From assembly GCA_905200615.1 (NCBI GenBank), contig CAJKLB010000038.1, positions 1 through 24,440 on the forward strand: 24,440 bases of DNA, in the 5' to 3' direction. The DNA is from an uncultured Selenomonadales bacterium. GTDB taxonomy: Bacteria; Bacillota; Clostridia; Christensenellales; QALW01. Of the stretch, positions 13,689 through 22,334 are shown piece after piece; positions within the stretch are counted from its first letter, which is position 1; each line of letters opens with the position of its first letter. The notes beneath the pieces were generated by a model. The model worked only from the letters and a program-made list of their open reading frames with translations. It was not told the DNA's origin and ran no database searches. The position numbers and the translations under genes are program-made.

Positions 13689-16600
13689 CTAACTTCCGAA
13701 AACCCAGGAGGGGAACCACCGCAGAAAGGTGTTTACATAGTCCTTTGTTACTTCCGCACCGGACCAAACCGGCAAAAACATTACAAACAGCACTGCGGAT
13801 AATATCAAGAATGCAACGGTCAGAAGAACCCCAACCTTTTTATTGTACCGGCAAATATTGCGGAAAATATATACGGTAAAGATCATGATAAACGGCACGG
13901 AGGCAAAGTAGTGGTAAATGAAAATACAGCGGCTGATGCCTACCCAAGGCAGTAAATTGCATGCTAGCCCCAGCAGGCAGAACAGCAGCAGACGCCGGTC
14001 ATGTTCGTCTCGGTCCGGAAACGCTTCATCTCCTGCGGCAAACAACTTTAAAAATTTAGAATCACCGTCAAGGGTATTGACAAGAGGCGTTTTGCACAGC
14101 ATTTTCTTTACAAACAGTCCGATACTGATCAGCGTACAGACAAGCCCCATATACCAAATAGCCGGATTTCCGAAAGACGAAATGCATTCCATCATACCTT
14201 CCGGCAGTTCCCGTCCCATATAGAAAAACATCGGGCGGTAAATAACCGGCCAGGTATACCAATCGGATTGGTAAGGATGGGTGGCCTCCAGCTTGGAATG
14301 ATAGTTGAACATTGCGCTTTGATTGTCTAAAATAATCTGATACCACGGACGTGTTTCGCCCGAGGCGTTCCAGTAAGGATAATAGGAGGCACAATAAATA
14401 ATGACCGGAATAATAATAAACACTAAGATACAGAACAAAAGCGTATAGCAGGTATTGAGCGTAAAAGAATCGACAATATGCTGCAGATATTCCTTCTCCG
14501 GCGGATTTTTTTGCTTGATTAAAATATTTCTTGCGGTTCGGTATTCCGCATAGCGCCGCCCAAGGGTAATAAAGAACAGTACGGCAAGCCCCGCGCCGGC
14601 ATAAAGGCAAATCCACTTGCTGGCCGCGCCCAGGCCGAAGCTTAAACCGCATAAGCCCAAGGGGATAAAGGTTTTCCACAGCGGCTTATCATAAAAACTG
14701 ATGCTGTAATACCAATACATAAACAAAAACATCCAAATGATAAACAGCACGCCGAAGGAATCAATCGTGGCAATTCGCGTTTGCACAAAATGCATACCGT
14801 CTAAGGCCATCAGGGAACACAGGATAGTCGCCCAACTGCGTTTTTTGAACATCAAAAGACCTAAAAAATACATTCCCGGCAGCATCAGCACGCCGGCAAG
14901 TGTTCCGGCAAAGCGCCAGGCAAAAGGCGTCATTCCCATCAGGGATACGCACCAGGACATGATATCCTTGCCCAGCGGCGGATGTGTCCATTCATAAATG
15001 GACAAACCGTGCAGGCTTTCATAAGCGGTGCGGGCATGATAGATCTCATCAAAATACATGCTGTTCATGTACGAGGGGCGTGTAGGAACGAAGCTCTGCT
15101 CATCAAACAGCCTGCAGCCGCAGTTTTCCCCCTCCTTGCCGCAGCGCACGTCGGCAACGGGAATTACCGCAGCGGAATCCGCGGTCTCAAAAAAGCCCAT
15201 TTCCAAAAAGCGCAGATACTGGGTTTCAGCCACTACGGTAACGTATCTTGCTTTGAGGGAATAATAGGTGCTGGTGTCGGCCGGAAGACCGTGCCAATAA
15301 TATAATTGACCCGGCTCTATTTTGTGCTGTTCGGGTTCGGACCACGTTAAGCCGTCATAGGAGTAATATACCGAAAAATAACCGGAGCAAACGCTGGTAT
15401 AGAAATATCCCCGATGAATGGAATAGGTTTGGCCGAAATCGGCCATTACATAATCATTGCATGTGGAAATTTTCCAGGCTTTGGTGTAGCATTCAGGTTC
15501 ATCAAAACAATGGTAAATATCGTCAGTTTCAGGAACAATATTCTCCGCTTCGTCGGTAATGCTTTCAACGGGAATCATTTGGCCGTCCTGATCCAGCAGC
15601 GCCAGCTCGGACAACCCCAGCATGCCGTCACAGGTAACACGTACCCGGGTAGTGGGAATTTGCCGGTCATAGATCTCCATATTCGCCGCGGTCCAAACAT
15701 AGGAATCAAAGGGATAACCAAAGGAAGCACATCGCACCCACCCAAGAGAACCCTCAAGAACAGAAGGATCGTCATTATACACTTCAAACGTGAGAGAAGC
15801 GTCTTGCTCTCCGTCGGTAATAAATCCGTAAATTTCACTCAAAACCACCGGATTTTTAAAATGGAGAATGTAACTGCCGCCGGAAGTCCATTCTGTTTTC
15901 GGCATGCCCAGAGAAAGCCCTTTCAAAAAACCTTCGGGGCAGTCAAACAGGTTTTCAGGGTTTGCCGTCAACGCGTCGATGGGCGCAAACTCTCCTGAGG
16001 TTTGCTGAACCGACAAAAGTTCGCCGTCATTTAAAATAGCCAGCTCATTCAATGCCGTACCGGAGGCGGACGTTTCGATTTTAATATATCGAGCCAAAAA
16101 CTCCTCCTCTGCCGCGGGCACCCAGGTATCCACGAATTCGGATTTCAGACGCACCGTGTCCAGGACGGTGTAGTTTTGGCCATCGGAAGAATAGGAAAGC
16201 GTAAAGGAACCCGAGCTGCTTCCGGCGTTAAAGAAAATTTGATCCACCGGCTGTTCTTCTCCTAAATCCGCTACAGCATAATAAATATTATTGGTAGGAT
16301 ACCAATAGGTTTGCGGCGCATAGGTATCGCCTAAATTAGTAAAGGCGGCCGCCGCGTAAAGCGCTGTAATCACGCCGCAGAGCAAAAAGTCCCGTGGTTT
16401 TATCTTCGGCAGTCGAGAGCCCCTGCGTGCCAACAGATTTTTCAGGCCGCTTTCGGTTTTGGGCACACTTGATGAGGTCTTCTCCATAGTTATTTTCCAT
16501 TCCTTTGCCCCATTTTTCGTCAAATCGGCCGCAGATACAGCTAAGAAAAGGAACAGCAATACCGTAAAGAACGAACCGCCGATCATCAAAATACTGTCAT

Positions 16601-18515
16601 CAGACATATAAATGCCCAAAGTTTCATAAATATACAGCACGCAGGCGGTATTTACAAAATTCAAAAGGGCAAAGCCTCCGCCGATGGCAAGAAGGCGGAA
16701 GTCTTTAAAATGTACAAAAGCGATAAGCAAAAAAGCGATTACGGGGAACATATACCGTTCATGGGTACGAGTGCTGAAGGTAACCGCACCCGCGACAATC
16801 AGCGCCGCCCAAAGCCAGAAATAACCCGCCGGTATATTCCCCCGATCTTCACGCAAACGGTATAGGAACAGTCCCAGCGCATACAGCAGCACCGCGGCAA
16901 GCAGCAGGGTGCCCAGCAGGGAATAAGAGATCCCCAGCGCGCTGATCGTTTCCGCTGATTTCCACTGTCCGCCTATCAACCCCATGAATCCGAATGAATT
17001 GAGCGTGGCGTAGTTATAGGATCCGAGCGTTTCCATATATTTCGCCCAAAGCCAGCCGGGATCCTGATCATTTTGCATCCAAAGAGAAAGCAGCAGGAAT
17101 ACCAATGCGCAGCATACAACCGAACCCAAGCCCCAGGCCAGCCGCCGGAAGCCCTCCTGCCGATTCTGCGCCCGAAACGCCTGTGCCATCACATATAGTT
17201 CTTTGACCGCGGCAAAGAGCATAACCGGCCCGAACAATATTGCCTGCGGCTTCGCCAAGAGACCCGCAAAAAATACCAGCACGCTCCAGCCGAAGCGATC
17301 CTGCTCTATCAAATAAAAGGCAAGCAGCATCAAAAGCACCAAAATAGCGTCTACCTGCCCCCAAACGGCACTGTTTAAAACAGCGGCGGGGTTTAGCGCG
17401 TAAAACAGAGCCAAGGCTATGGATGTGCTTCGGCCGCAATATTTTTTTGCAATCTTATAGATCAGCACAGCCGCTGCAATATCGCACAGTATAGCCGGCA
17501 GTTTTAGCAAAAGTAATCCCGCTCCCTGATTAAGGGAAAGATGGAAAGCAGAACCAAGGGCGGATAAAACGCCTAAAACAAACATATAAAGCGGCGGATA
17601 ATCACAGAAATAGTTTTCCGCATAAAAGCTTGCCGGACCGGCGGAAGCCATTTTTGAGCCCCAGGCGGCGAAACAATTAATATCTACCGTAAAGCCGTGA
17701 TAGCTGACGGCAAAAATCAGCCGCACAACCAACGCCGCGCCCAAAAGCGCGGCAAATGCCCATCGGGGAAGCTTTTGCGCCCATTGCTTTTTGATTAAAA
17801 GCAGTACCATGACCGCAAGCAAAATAAAATAGATCAGCGCGCGCAGAACGACAGACTCTGAGATGCTTCCGGAGGTTTCCCCGTCGTCGTCACCGGTTCC
17901 AGAATCAAAGGTAAACGTGTCCATGGAAAGAACTGCCGCGCCTTCGGGAATTTGCTCTTTTTCAATCCGACAGAAAGAAACGTCGTCAAAGTAAGCGGTT
18001 CCTCGGCAATCGGCGCTGTAAAAGCCCAGCCGCAGACATACGTTTACTTCCTTGGTATCGGCATCGGTTTTGCCGTAAACGGTAATTTTGGTCCAATCGG
18101 TGTCACTGCCTATGAAATCGCTGCAAAAATAAGATTGCAGCAAAGAGATATTCGCGCCGGAATTCTCGCCGCGCGGGGAAATTTCCTCAGTTTTTACCAT
18201 AGCCGAAAAGCAATAATAAGAAGAGGGCATTACCGGCACGTTTTGTATAAAGCGCACATCATTATACGTGGTACTGTTAATCATCAGCGCGTTTTCGCCC
18301 TGATGTGTATCCGGCGCGGCGATCACGCGGTAATTCTCCGCAGGTTCCGTAGAATCATAACGATCCAGCTGCCAGCCGGTGATATCAGTACCGGTTTCGC
18401 TTTCAAAGCCGGGATTCTGCAAAAGATTTTGATTCGGCTCCTGCGTAATCTCCTCCTTGGCGCAGCCGCAGAAGAGCAGCAGTACCATAAGAAGCGCAAA
18501 AAAACGTTTTTTCAT
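13689..18515 (-). CDS. Giant dual GT-C glycosyltransferase with carbohydrate-binding and discoidin-like domains
   Basis: A 1,608-residue protein. A lipoprotein-like signal ends around Cys18 (LLLFCGC). Residues about 28-190 look like a carbohydrate-binding jelly roll (NLLQNPGFESE...DITGWQLDR). Residues about 225-665 form a first multi-pass GT-C module with an acidic pair after the first helix (FTVDINCFAAWG). Residues about 720-1120 are extracellular and contain discoidin-like units (LSYSSDGQNY, ARYIKIETSASG; YSYDGLTWSEP, ARYVTVVAE). Residues about 1145-1605 are a second GT-C module of the protein-mannosyltransferase type, with the Asp-Glu motif YFDEIYHART and THPPLGKD. Such enzymes use polyprenyl-phosphate sugars outside the membrane. 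The frame is unbroken and the gene starts 12 bp after yraN with AAAGGACGG upstream, so it is a genuine single polypeptide. Confidence 0.85.
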   Translation of the reverse strand: MKKRFFALLMVLLLFCGCAKEEITQEPNQNLLQNPGFESETGTDITGWQLDRYDSTEPAENYRVIAAPDTHQGENALMINSTTYNDVRFIQNVPVMPSSYYCFSAMVKTEEISPRGENSGANISLLQSYFCSDFIGSDTDWTKITVYGKTDADTKEVNVCLRLGFYSADCRGTAYFDDVSFCRIEKEQIPEGAAVLSMDTFTFDSGTGDDDGETSGSISESVVLRALIYFILLAVMVLLLIKKQWAQKLPRWAFAALLGAALVVRLIFAVSYHGFTVDINCFAAWGSKMASAGPASFYAENYFCDYPPLYMFVLGVLSALGSAFHLSLNQGAGLLLLKLPAILCDIAAAVLIYKIAKKYCGRSTSIALALFYALNPAAVLNSAVWGQVDAILVLLMLLAFYLIEQDRFGWSVLVFFAGLLAKPQAILFGPVMLFAAVKELYVMAQAFRAQNRQEGFRRLAWGLGSVVCCALVFLLLSLWMQNDQDPGWLWAKYMETLGSYNYATLNSFGFMGLIGGQWKSAETISALGISYSLLGTLLLAAVLLYALGLFLYRLREDRGNIPAGYFWLWAALIVAGAVTFSTRTHERYMFPVIAFLLIAFVHFKDFRLLAIGGGFALLNFVNTACVLYIYETLGIYMSDDSILMIGGSFFTVLLFLFLAVSAADLTKNGAKEWKITMEKTSSSVPKTESGLKNLLARRGSRLPKIKPRDFLLCGVITALYAAAAFTNLGDTYAPQTYWYPTNNIYYAVADLGEEQPVDQIFFNAGSSSGSFTLSYSSDGQNYTVLDTVRLKSEFVDTWVPAAEEEFLARYIKIETSASGTALNELAILNDGELLSVQQTSGEFAPIDALTANPENLFDCPEGFLKGLSLGMPKTEWTSGGSYILHFKNPVVLSEIYGFITDGEQDASLTFEVYNDDPSVLEGSLGWVRCASFGYPFDSYVWTAANMEIYDRQIPTTRVRVTCDGMLGLSELALLDQDGQMIPVESITDEAENIVPETDDIYHCFDEPECYTKAWKISTCNDYVMADFGQTYSIHRGYFYTSVCSGYFSVYYSYDGLTWSEPEQHKIEPGQLYYWHGLPADTSTYYSLKARYVTVVAETQYLRFLEMGFFETADSAAVIPVADVRCGKEGENCGCRLFDEQSFVPTRPSYMNSMYFDEIYHARTAYESLHGLSIYEWTHPPLGKDIMSWCVSLMGMTPFAWRFAGTLAGVLMLPGMYFLGLLMFKKRSWATILCSLMALDGMHFVQTRIATIDSFGVLFIIWMFLFMYWYYSISFYDKPLWKTFIPLGLCGLSFGLGAASKWICLYAGAGLAVLFFITLGRRYAEYRTARNILIKQKNPPEKEYLQHIVDSFTLNTCYTLLFCILVFIIIPVIIYCASYYPYWNASGETRPWYQIILDNQSAMFNYHSKLEATHPYQSDWYTWPVIYRPMFFYMGRELPEGMMECISSFGNPAIWYMGLVCTLISIGLFVKKMLCKTPLVNTLDGDSKFLKLFAAGDEAFPDRDEHDRRLLLFCLLGLACNLLPWVGISRCIFIYHYFASVPFIMIFTVYIFRNICRYNKKVGVLLTVAFLILSAVLFVMFLPVWSGAEVTKDYVNTFLRWFPSWVFGS

Positions 18516-18527
18516 GATATCCGTCCT

Positions 18528-18881
18528 TTAAAATGCATTTTTAATATGTTCTATTTCAGCTTTTTCTCCGAAAAAGGAAATTTCCACAACATCAAAACGG
18601 CAGTCATCATCCCGCAGCTTTTCTTGGGTAAGATAATAGAGCGCCGCTGTACGTATGGCATTTTGTTTTTGCTTGGTAACCGCCTCTCTTCCCGCCCCAT
18701 AAGCGATACCGGTACGTAACTTTACCTCCGTAAAAACAAGCGTGTTTTTTTCCCTGGCGATAATATCGATCTCGGCCATGCGGGAAGCATGATAATTGGT
18801 CGTCAGAATTTTATAGCCTTGTTTTTTTAAATAGGCGCAGGCAATCTGTTCGCCCAATGCGCCTTTTTGTTTATTGTTCAT
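18528..18881 (-). CDS. yraN: YraN-family (UPF0102) endonuclease-like protein
   Basis: A 117-residue protein of the restriction-endonuclease-like fold. The family residues are present: KGALGEQIACAYLKKQGY (6-23), AEIDIIA with Asp39, and FTEVKLR with Glu52 and Lys54, followed by FDVVEI. The biochemical role is not firmly established; it is conserved beside rnhB and is thought to act on nucleic acid. Its ATG overlaps the rnhB stop by 4 bp, and the giant glycosyltransferase follows after 12 bp. Confidence 0.9.
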   Translation of the reverse strand: MNNKQKGALGEQIACAYLKKQGYKILTTNYHASRMAEIDIIAREKNTLVFTEVKLRTGIAYGAGREAVTKQKQNAIRTAALYYLTQEKLRDDDCRFDVVEISFFGEKAEIEHIKNAF

Positions 18882-19474
18882 AGTATTTTTTTTAAAAAAC
18901 TCTGCCGATGATACGGGCAGGGACCGTATTTTAAAAGATTTTCGATATGTTCCTTCGTTCCGTAACCTTTATGTTTGGCAAAGCCGTACATGGGATATTC
19001 CTCATCAATGCGCAGCATGAGTCTGTCACGCGTTACTTTGGCGATAATGGAAGCCGCGGCAACGGAAGCGCTTTTTGCATCGCCCCCGATCACGGCCTGC
19101 TCATTTTCGCAGCACCCGATCACAAAATTTCCGTCGATCAAAATATAATCCGGCTTTTGCGCCATTTTTTCCACGGCGCGGCGCATAGCCAGTTTGGTGG
19201 CCTCCAGAATATTGACGGCGTCAATCATTTTTTCATCTACAAGAGCGCAGGAAACAACGGCCGAATCCATGATCTGCTCAAAGAGCTTTTCCCGTTTTTG
19301 GGGAGAAAGCTTTTTGGAATCGTTAATTCCCTCGGGAATCCGCTCTTTATGTAAAATCACGCACGCGGCGGCTACCGGTCCCGCTAAGGGTCCGCGCCCA
19401 GCCTCGTCAATACCGGCAATATGAGTAAATCCCCGCGCTGAAAGCGCGGATTCAAACGTCCAAAGATCAGGCAT
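18878..19474 (-). CDS. rnhB: Ribonuclease HII
   Basis: A 198-residue enzyme that removes ribonucleotides and RNA from RNA-DNA hybrids. The catalytic carboxylates are visible: Asp23 and Glu24 in AGIDEAGRGPLAGPV, Asp114 in LIDGN, and Asp132 in GGDAKSASVAAASIIAKVTRD. The motif YGFAKHKGYGTKEH is also typical. It overlaps the 3' end of rbgA by 8 bp and yraN by 4 bp, so the three are translationally coupled, as in many Firmicutes. Confidence 0.95.
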   Translation of the reverse strand: MPDLWTFESALSARGFTHIAGIDEAGRGPLAGPVAAACVILHKERIPEGINDSKKLSPQKREKLFEQIMDSAVVSCALVDEKMIDAVNILEATKLAMRRAVEKMAQKPDYILIDGNFVIGCCENEQAVIGGDAKSASVAAASIIAKVTRDRLMLRIDEEYPMYGFAKHKGYGTKEHIENLLKYGPCPYHRQSFLKKIL

Positions 19475-20294
19475 TGGGTTCCTCCAAAGTAATACGGCCT
19501 AATTTTCCGCCGCGGAATTCATCTAATATTACGCGTGCGCCGCGCTCATAATCAACCTCGCCGTTTTTCAGCAAAAATCCCCGCCGGCGGCAAATGGCTT
19601 CAAAATCGTCGATTGCTTCCTTTCCGGGCGTAATACCGTAGCGTGCGCACAGCGCTTGGGGATAGCTTCGGCGCAGGGCTTGTATCAGGCATAGCGCCAA
19701 TTCGCCTAAATCGGTCACTTCATCATTCAGCGCGCCGGTAAAGGCCAAATACCGCGCGCTCTGCTGATCTTCAAGCTTTGGCCAGAGCAGGCCGGGAGTA
19801 TCCAGCAGCTCAATATTGCGGGCTTTTATCCACTGTTTTCCGCGGGTTACACCGGGCTTGTCTCCGGTTTTTGTTCTCGCCGCGCCGCAGAGAGAATTGA
19901 TCAGGGTGGATTTTCCCGCGTTGGGAATGCCCGCAACCAAAATACGCGGACTTCTTTTTATGCCTTTTGCCTGAAAATACGCCATCTTTTCAGCGCAGAG
20001 GCGGTCAATGACCGTAAAAATCTCGCTCTGCTTCTGCCGGGCGGTCACGGCAAGCGCCGGCTGTCCCTGTTCTTTAAAATAAGCAAGCCATTGCTTTGTC
20101 TTTTCGGCATCGGCCATATCGGCCTTATTCAGAAGAATCAATCTTGGCTTGGAAAATCCCTGAATATCCGGGTTCGCGCTGGCGCGGGGAATCCGGGCGT
20201 CCCGCAGTTCCAGAACCAAATCCACCAGTTTAAGGTTTTCTTCCATCATTCGTTTGGCAGCGGCCATATGCCCCGGGTACCAGTTGATATGCAT
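19467..20294 (-). CDS. rbgA: Ribosome biogenesis GTPase YlqF/RbgA
   Basis: A 275-residue circularly permuted GTPase needed for late 50S subunit assembly. The permuted motif order is clear: G4 NKAD (56-59), G1 GIPNAGKST (122-130), the G2 Thr in GVTRGKQW, and G3 DTPG (165-168). The N-terminus INWYPGHMAAAKRMM is diagnostic. The C-terminal RNA-binding region is present. GGGAGAG precedes the ATG. It is the first gene of the eight-gene leftward operon and is divergent from the ECF sigma gene. Confidence 0.95.
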   Translation of the reverse strand: MHINWYPGHMAAAKRMMEENLKLVDLVLELRDARIPRASANPDIQGFSKPRLILLNKADMADAEKTKQWLAYFKEQGQPALAVTARQKQSEIFTVIDRLCAEKMAYFQAKGIKRSPRILVAGIPNAGKSTLINSLCGAARTKTGDKPGVTRGKQWIKARNIELLDTPGLLWPKLEDQQSARYLAFTGALNDEVTDLGELALCLIQALRRSYPQALCARYGITPGKEAIDDFEAICRRRGFLLKNGEVDYERGARVILDEFRGGKLGRITLEEPNA

Positions 20295-20323
20295 AAAACT
20301 CTCCCAAATAGAAATTCAATATC

Positions 20324-20329
20324 ATTATA
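20324..20329 (-). promoter_or_regulatory. Likely -10 box of the rbgA operon
   Basis: TATAAT on the minus strand, about 30 bp before the rbgA start. The best -35 at 17-bp spacing (TTTTAT) is poor, so the promoter is weak or uses an activator. Positions are the -10 only. Confidence 0.4.
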
Positions 20330-20436
20330 TCAAAAATATCGTAAAAATAAAAGGACTTTCTTTTGTCCGTTCGCGTCCGGCGCGATTTTAATTGGAAAAA
20401 GGAGCGCAAAACATTTATTTTTGCCGCAATATCCGT

Positions 20437-20442
20437 TATAAT
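20437..20442 (+). promoter_or_regulatory. Possible housekeeping -10 box upstream of the ECF gene
   Basis: TATAAT on the plus strand, 80 bp before the sigma-factor start, within an AT-rich stretch. No good -35 is at the right distance. It could give basal transcription, with the ECF-type promoter downstream providing autoregulation. Confidence 0.3.
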
Positions 20443-20465
20443 AAAATAAAATTTTTTACTTTTGC

Positions 20466-20492
20466 TGAAACATTTTTGCCTCCTTTTGCGTT
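20466..20492 (+). promoter_or_regulatory. ECF-type promoter of the sigma-vWA operon
   Basis: TGAAAC (20466-20471), a 17-bp spacer and CGTT (20489-20492) match the usual ECF sigma -35 and -10 elements. The start of transcription would fall about 25 nt before the sigma-factor ATG, leaving just room for its ribosome site. Autoregulation by the encoded factor is inferred. Confidence 0.5.
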
Positions 20493-20521
20493 TTATCAAT
20501 GAAAGGGAAAGGAAAACGGAT

Positions 20522-21004
20522 ATGAAACATTATACGGATGAGGAATTCACATATATTATGAATACATTCGGCGATATGGTGCTGCGCATCTGTTTTGTCC
20601 GGCTGCGTAATTTTGCCGACGCCCAGGATGTTTTTCAGGAAGTTTTTCTAAAACTATACCGCGCGAAAAATCCGCCGGCAGAGGATTATCTGAAACCTTG
20701 GCTGATTAAAACAGCCTGTAATCAGTGTATATCGCATCTGCGCGGCCGCCGTATCGAACTTCCCCTTTCAGAGGATCTGTCCGCGGCCGAAGAATTTCAC
20801 GATCAAACAGTGATCAACGCCGTTCTTTCCCTTACCAAAACAGACCGTACAATCGTCTATTTATTTTATTATGAAAATTTAAAAACCTCGGAAATTGCCC
20901 GAATCATCGGTATGAAAGACGCTACCGTGCGCACCCGTCTGCATCGGGCAAGACTTACTTTAAAGGAGCTTTTACAGGAGGATCTGTATGAGGAATCATT
21001 TTAG
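20522..21004 (+). CDS. ECF RNA polymerase sigma factor
   Basis: A 160-residue extracytoplasmic-function sigma factor. Region 2 spans residues about 13-80, with the core-binding motif ADAQDVFQEVFLKLYR (32-47) and WLIKTACNQCISHLR. Region 4 spans 97-152, with LTKTDRTIVYLFYYENLKTS, then the helix-turn-helix IARIIGMKDATVRTRLHRAR. There is no region 3 or C-terminal extension. The ATG at 20522 has GGAAAGGA upstream; the longer in-frame alternative begins inside the promoter. Its last 17 bases overlap the vWA gene, so sigma and membrane partner are translationally coupled, the normal layout for a sigma and its anti-sigma. Signal and regulon are unknown. Confidence 0.92.
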   Translation: MKHYTDEEFTYIMNTFGDMVLRICFVRLRNFADAQDVFQEVFLKLYRAKNPPAEDYLKPWLIKTACNQCISHLRGRRIELPLSEDLSAAEEFHDQTVINAVLSLTKTDRTIVYLFYYENLKTSEIARIIGMKDATVRTRLHRARLTLKELLQEDLYEESF

Positions 21005-22334
21005 CGCGATTCAAGCCGATCATGAATTAAAACAGCGGACGCTGGAAAGAGCAAAAAAGAAAAACGGAAAAAAAGTTTTTATTTCCTCTTTTTCGGCCGC
21101 CGCTGCTGTTTTAGCGGCGGTAATCGCAGGTATTGCCGTTTTTACTCCTTCTCTTACCCCAAACACAGCCGACAGCGGAAATGTGCCGCCTGAAGATTTA
21201 TCTTATGAATCCGGAATTTCAAAAGAAGAAATTTACGGCGCGCCCAACGCGGACAGTATTCTTTCAGACGATTCCGCGTTTCCGGAAACGGAGGCGGAAC
21301 AACCGATAGGAACCTCCAAACCCAATAGCCAAGAGCCGACAAAAATGACCGCGGGCATGCTGGATGACAATTTCTATTTTCAGCAATGGCTGGAGAGAAA
21401 AAACTCTCACGAGTTTGACGCGTATGGTTTAAAAGCCGATCGCCGCTTTGCGGTAAAAGTAACGGGAAAAGACGGTACGCCGCTGGCTTTTATATCCGTT
21501 ACCCTTACCGACGAGCAAGGCAGCCTGCTGTATTCCGCTGTTACCGATATTCACGGAAACGCCTATTTGTTTTATGAATACAATCAAACCATTCAGGGCA
21601 CGCCTGCTAGGATTCACGTTCAAGGCTTCGGTCAAAAAGCAGAGACAGCCGTTGCCGCGGATCAAAACGAATATACCATTTCTTTAAATGCCGTGCCAAG
21701 CATACCGGAACAGCTGGATATTCTCTTTATGATCGATACCACCGGTTCTATGGGAGACGAACTGCACTATTTAAAAGAAGAAGCCGCCCAAATGCTTACG
21801 GAACTTACACTCCGCTACAAAACAAAGATAAGTATCAATTTTTATCGTGATGAAGGCGATGAATATGTAGTAAAATCCAATCCTTTTACTTCTCATACGG
21901 AAGAGGCGGTACAGCAGCTGCGTCAGGAAACCGTTTCCGGCGGCGGGGATTATCCCGAAGCGGTGGAAAAAGCACTGGAAAATACGATTTTTGAGCATCA
22001 GTGGCGCGAGGATTCGGTAAAGATCGCTTTTTTCGTATTAGACGCGCCGGCTCATGAAAGCGCGGCTGTCTCGGAGAGTTTACTGAAAAGTATTCAAGCA
22101 GCCTCGGAAAAGGGAATTCGTCTGATTCCGGTAATGGCCAGCGGCGCCGATGAAAAGACAGAGATACTCTGCCGCCAGCTTGCACTTTTTACCGGCGGAC
22201 AATTTGTATTTATTACCGATCACAGCGGTATCGGAAACGCGCACCGCGAACCGATTACTACGGTAGCGTATGAGGTAAAACCGCTGATTACAATTTTAAA
22301 GGAGGTTATTTATGCGTATACGAAAGTGGATTAA
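20988..22334 (+). CDS. Membrane-anchored vWA protein, probable anti-sigma partner
   Basis: A 448-residue single-pass protein. Residues 1-28 are cytoplasmic; the motif FSAIQADHELKQRTLERAKKK resembles the short sigma-linked tails common on clostridial ECF partners. Residues 29-53 are the transmembrane helix. After an acidic linker (60-125), residues about 152-235 look like a beta-sandwich (FAVKVTGKDGTPLAFISVTL, carboxypeptidase-regulatory or CNA-B type). Residues 243-440 are a von Willebrand A domain with MIDAS DTTGSM (250-255), a Thr near 301 and GGGDYPEAV (318-326). So a metal-dependent ligand-binding domain outside the cell is joined to a probable sigma-binding tail. No zinc-type anti-sigma domain is visible. 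AGGAGG precedes the ATG. Confidence 0.75.
   Translation: MRNHFSAIQADHELKQRTLERAKKKNGKKVFISSFSAAAAVLAAVIAGIAVFTPSLTPNTADSGNVPPEDLSYESGISKEEIYGAPNADSILSDDSAFPETEAEQPIGTSKPNSQEPTKMTAGMLDDNFYFQQWLERKNSHEFDAYGLKADRRFAVKVTGKDGTPLAFISVTLTDEQGSLLYSAVTDIHGNAYLFYEYNQTIQGTPARIHVQGFGQKAETAVAADQNEYTISLNAVPSIPEQLDILFMIDTTGSMGDELHYLKEEAAQMLTELTLRYKTKISINFYRDEGDEYVVKSNPFTSHTEEAVQQLRQETVSGGGDYPEAVEKALENTIFEHQWREDSVKIAFFVLDAPAHESAAVSESLLKSIQAASEKGIRLIPVMASGADEKTEILCRQLALFTGGQFVFITDHSGIGNAHREPITTVAYEVKPLITILKEVIYAYTKVD

Noticed and set aside
14068..14679. Minus-strand open frame of 203 codons in another frame
   Set aside because: Lies within the glycosyltransferase gene, whose own frame is intact and motif-rich here.
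17952..18719. Plus-strand open frame of 255 codons
   Set aside because: Antisense to the giant glycosyltransferase and yraN; no recognisable protein.
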